From assembly GCA_900551645.1 (NCBI GenBank), contig URWP01000120.1:1-8050 (forward strand): a DNA stretch of 8,050 nt, in the 5' to 3' direction. Source of the stretch: an uncultured Bacteroides sp. (GTDB lineage: Bacteria; Bacteroidota; Bacteroidia; Bacteroidales; Bacteroidaceae). The position numbers were made by a program, and so were the translations under genes. The notes under the pieces are model-generated. The model was not told where the DNA came from, did no database searches, and was given only the letters and a program-made list of their open reading frames with translations. This document shows, piece after piece, positions 6,501 through 8,050 of this stretch (positions are counted from its first letter, which is position 1; each line of letters starts with the position of its first letter).

Positions 6501-7325
6501 TTATTTGGCCAGTCTGACGTATCCCAGACGGGTATAGCGTACACCGTGTATTTCATATTGAGACATAACCTTGGCCGAAAGCAGATGCAGCGTTTCATGC
6601 TGGGAGATTTTCCGACTCCGACAACTTAATGCTTTTGGGGTCAGACTTTGGGCGGCTGCCTTAACCAAAAAGGTAAAACGGTTCCCATCCCTATCGGCTG
6701 CCAGTACATTTTGGTCAACATAAAAATCCGGCTTATAACTGTCCACCTGTAACCGGACATTCAATACTGTAACGAAAAGTTCTTTTAGTTTATCACCTGG
6801 TTTACCTACATATTGGCTTACAGACGCAATCTTCCGCTTTTGTACTGTCAATTCAAAATGAACCACTGAAAACAACTTTGCCAATTCTACCAGCCGGTCA
6901 TAACGATGATCCGTCGGTTGGAACTTGTTGGCCATCCAAAGAATATAGGAAGGTTCAATGTAATAGATTTCTGCCATTCGTTTTCCGCGGTATTTCCCGA
7001 ACGGTATAATGTCGTCAGTTTGTCCGTAATACGGTTCAAAAAAACTGTTGTCCCTGTATTCCAGGACTACATTACAATTCTGTAGCAGCACAATGGCCCG
7101 TTCTACCGCAGCATCGAAAGTTACAGCCAATGTTCGGATGAACAGTGGAGTCTGCCGTTCACGGAAAACCCGCCACAAAGCATAATATGGCCGGAAAGAT
7201 GTTGCCAGACTGATGGTATAAGAGCCTTGTATGTTTGTTCGTCCGACGTTGAAAGAATGAATCCGGTCTAAGGTCTGTTCCACCATTTCGGAGGACAGAT
7301 GTTCCAGTGTAACGGGAGTATTCAT
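6501..7325 (-). CDS. Uncharacterised protein with an ExoX-C-like FGKYxG segment and a possible OB-like C-terminal domain
   Basis: A 274-residue protein that I cannot name. Residues about 105-153 (DIIPFGKYRGKRMAEI, then EPSYILWM) match the small FGKYxGxxxxEI...YLxWM module found at the C-terminus of ExoX-like exonucleases, but no DEDD nuclease domain precedes it here. Residues about 168-274 show a second pattern: SQYVGKPGDKL, a D-x-DGNRFTF turn (211-219), VKA, then YEIHGVRYTRLG. This resembles OB-like modules I recall from phage and replication-associated proteins; that reading is inference. Residues 1-100 are unplaced but end in a short helical stretch (DAAVERAIVLLQ). There is no signal peptide or membrane segment. 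A nucleic-acid-related cytoplasmic role is plausible. The gene stands alone: convergent with the folK-like gene and divergent from paaK. Confidence 0.8.
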   Translation of the reverse strand: MNTPVTLEHLSSEMVEQTLDRIHSFNVGRTNIQGSYTISLATSFRPYYALWRVFRERQTPLFIRTLAVTFDAAVERAIVLLQNCNVVLEYRDNSFFEPYYGQTDDIIPFGKYRGKRMAEIYYIEPSYILWMANKFQPTDHRYDRLVELAKLFSVVHFELTVQKRKIASVSQYVGKPGDKLKELFVTVLNVRLQVDSYKPDFYVDQNVLAADRDGNRFTFLVKAAAQSLTPKALSCRSRKISQHETLHLLSAKVMSQYEIHGVRYTRLGYVRLAK

Positions 7326-7349
7326 GAAAACTGTCTTTTGTTTATTTCC

Positions 7350-7381
7350 CCAATATAAGGAATTTGGTGCAATTTTACAAA
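7350..7381 (-). promoter_or_regulatory. Candidate promoter for the uncharacterised gene at 6501-7325
   Basis: On the minus strand TTTG (7381-7378) is followed after 20 nt by TATATTGG (7357-7350), one mismatch from the -7 consensus TAnnTTTG. This is the best -33/-7 spacing in the window. Transcription would start near 7343, giving a leader of about 18 nt before the ATG at 7325. A TAAGTTTG further upstream fits the -7 consensus exactly but lacks a partner. Confidence 0.45.
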
Positions 7382-7483
7382 CTTATTCCTTGAATATTGA
7401 TTTCGTAGATAAACAAAGAAAAGGTATTCCTACAGCTGTTTATTATGATTTGGGTAAAAATGAATGAAAAATGTAAGAAAAAC

Positions 7484-7499
7484 TATCGAATTTTCGATA
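7484..7499. repeat. 16-bp palindromic site upstream of paaK
   Basis: TATCGAA (7484-7490) and TTCGATA (7493-7499) are exact inverted repeats around TT. The dyad ends 7 nt before the candidate -7 box of paaK, so it occupies the -33 region. That is a natural place for a regulator that blocks or recruits RNA polymerase. No regulator gene is adjacent in the window. Confidence 0.5.
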
Positions 7500-7506
7500 T
7501 ATTGTT

Positions 7507-7514
7507 TATATTTG
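7507..7514 (+). promoter_or_regulatory. Candidate -7 promoter box for paaK
   Basis: TATATTTG fits TAnnTTTG and would start transcription around 7521, about 33 nt upstream of the ATG at 7554. The expected -33 position holds no TTTG and is instead occupied by the palindrome at 7484-7499. Confidence 0.45.
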
Positions 7515-7553
7515 CAGCCATTCATTTGAGAAGTTAACATATATAAATCATAC

Positions 7554-8050
7554 ATGAGCATGAAAAACAATTCAATGTATCTGCATCCGGAACTGGAAAC
7601 CATGACCCGTCCGGAGATTGAGAAATTACAGATGGAGCGTCTGAAAACGACTTTACAACGGTGCATGAACGCTCCTTTCTATAAAAAAAGATTCGAAGAA
7701 CACGGCTTGAAACCTGAAGATATCCGTTCTCTGGAAGACCTCCGGAAAATTCCGTTTACCACCAAACAGGACCTTCGCGATAATTACCCGTTTGGAATGT
7801 CGGTTGTACCTTTGGAGCAAGTAGTACGCCTGCATTCTTCCAGTGGTACGACAGGTACTCCTACCGTTATTCTGCATACCCAAAAGGATTTGGATGAATG
7901 GGCTAATGCGGTAGCGCGTTGTCTGTATATGGTGGGGCTTCGCCCGGGAGATATTTTTCAGAACTCTTCCGGTTATGGTATGTTTACCGGTGGGTTAGGC
8001 TTCCAATACGGTGCCGAGCGCCTGGGGATGCTGACTGTACCGGCTGCTGC
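7554..8050 (+). CDS. paaK: Phenylacetate-CoA ligase (partial, C-terminus beyond window)
   Basis: An acyl-adenylate-forming enzyme that activates phenylacetate or a related arylacetate with ATP and CoA. The first 165 codons are present and run off the right edge; the full family length is about 430. Residues 9-80 (YLHPELETMTRPEIEKLQ, later APFYKKRF, then IPFTTKQDLRDNYPFG) are the typical PaaK N-terminal region. HSSSGTTGTPTV (94-105) is the ATP-binding P-loop and GYGMFTGGLGF (140-150) matches the next conserved block. ATGs at 7554 and 7560 are both possible starts; 7554 is used. No Shine-Dalgarno sequence is seen. In anaerobic Bacteroidota this ligase usually neighbours indolepyruvate:ferredoxin oxidoreductase genes, which link arylacetyl-CoA to aromatic amino acids. 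Whether that holds here lies outside the window. Confidence 0.93.
   Translation, partial: MSMKNNSMYLHPELETMTRPEIEKLQMERLKTTLQRCMNAPFYKKRFEEHGLKPEDIRSLEDLRKIPFTTKQDLRDNYPFGMSVVPLEQVVRLHSSSGTTGTPTVILHTQKDLDEWANAVARCLYMVGLRPGDIFQNSSGYGMFTGGLGFQYGAERLGMLTVPAA

Noticed and set aside
7445..7537. A 30-codon plus-strand frame (MIWVKMNEKCKKNY...) just upstream of paaK
   Set aside because: It runs across the palindrome and the -7 box of paaK, shows no ribosome site or recognised peptide, and is short enough to arise by chance. Kept only as a very weak leader-peptide possibility.

Overview
The window looks like chromosome of an anaerobic gut Bacteroidota, most likely Bacteroides, Phocaeicola or a close relative. 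Three things point there. The proteins have that flavour: a eukaryote-type glycogen branching enzyme, a KdsB, a secreted MORN-repeat protein and a phenylacetate-CoA ligase. Starts lack Shine-Dalgarno sequences and sit behind A/T-rich leaders. Several intergenic gaps carry octamers fitting the Bacteroides -7 box TAnnTTTG. No phage, IS element, CRISPR array, tRNA or rRNA is visible. Species was not determined.

Layout. Six genes run leftward on the minus strand. In transcription order they are kdsB (6036-5275), an M16-like peptidase homologue (5278-3986), a signal-peptide MORN-repeat protein (3914-2793), an inositol-monophosphatase-family protein (2791-2006), a DUF2461 protein (1936-1271) and glgB (1171 to the left edge, C-terminus cut off). 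kdsB and the M16 gene share a 4-nt ATGA stop/start overlap. The MORN and IMPase genes are 1 nt apart. The other gaps (66 to 99 nt) can hold promoters. Divergent from kdsB is a short HPPK (FolK)-like gene (6113-6487). It converges, with 13 nt between the stops, on an unrecognised minus-strand gene (7325-6501) that has an ExoX-C-like segment and perhaps an OB-like domain. A 228-nt divergent gap then leads to paaK (7554 to the right edge, truncated).

Function. Most genes are housekeeping: Kdo activation for LPS (kdsB), glycogen branching (glgB), a phosphosugar-type phosphatase, a folate-enzyme homologue, and arylacetate activation (paaK). They do not form one pathway. No complete, obviously new defence or mobile system is present. 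The points most worth a second look are the M16 homologue that has lost its zinc-binding HxxEH motif, the truncated HPPK homologue missing several ATP-site residues, the two-domain gene at 6501-7325, the MORN/IMPase pair, and three perfect inverted repeats placed on candidate promoters.
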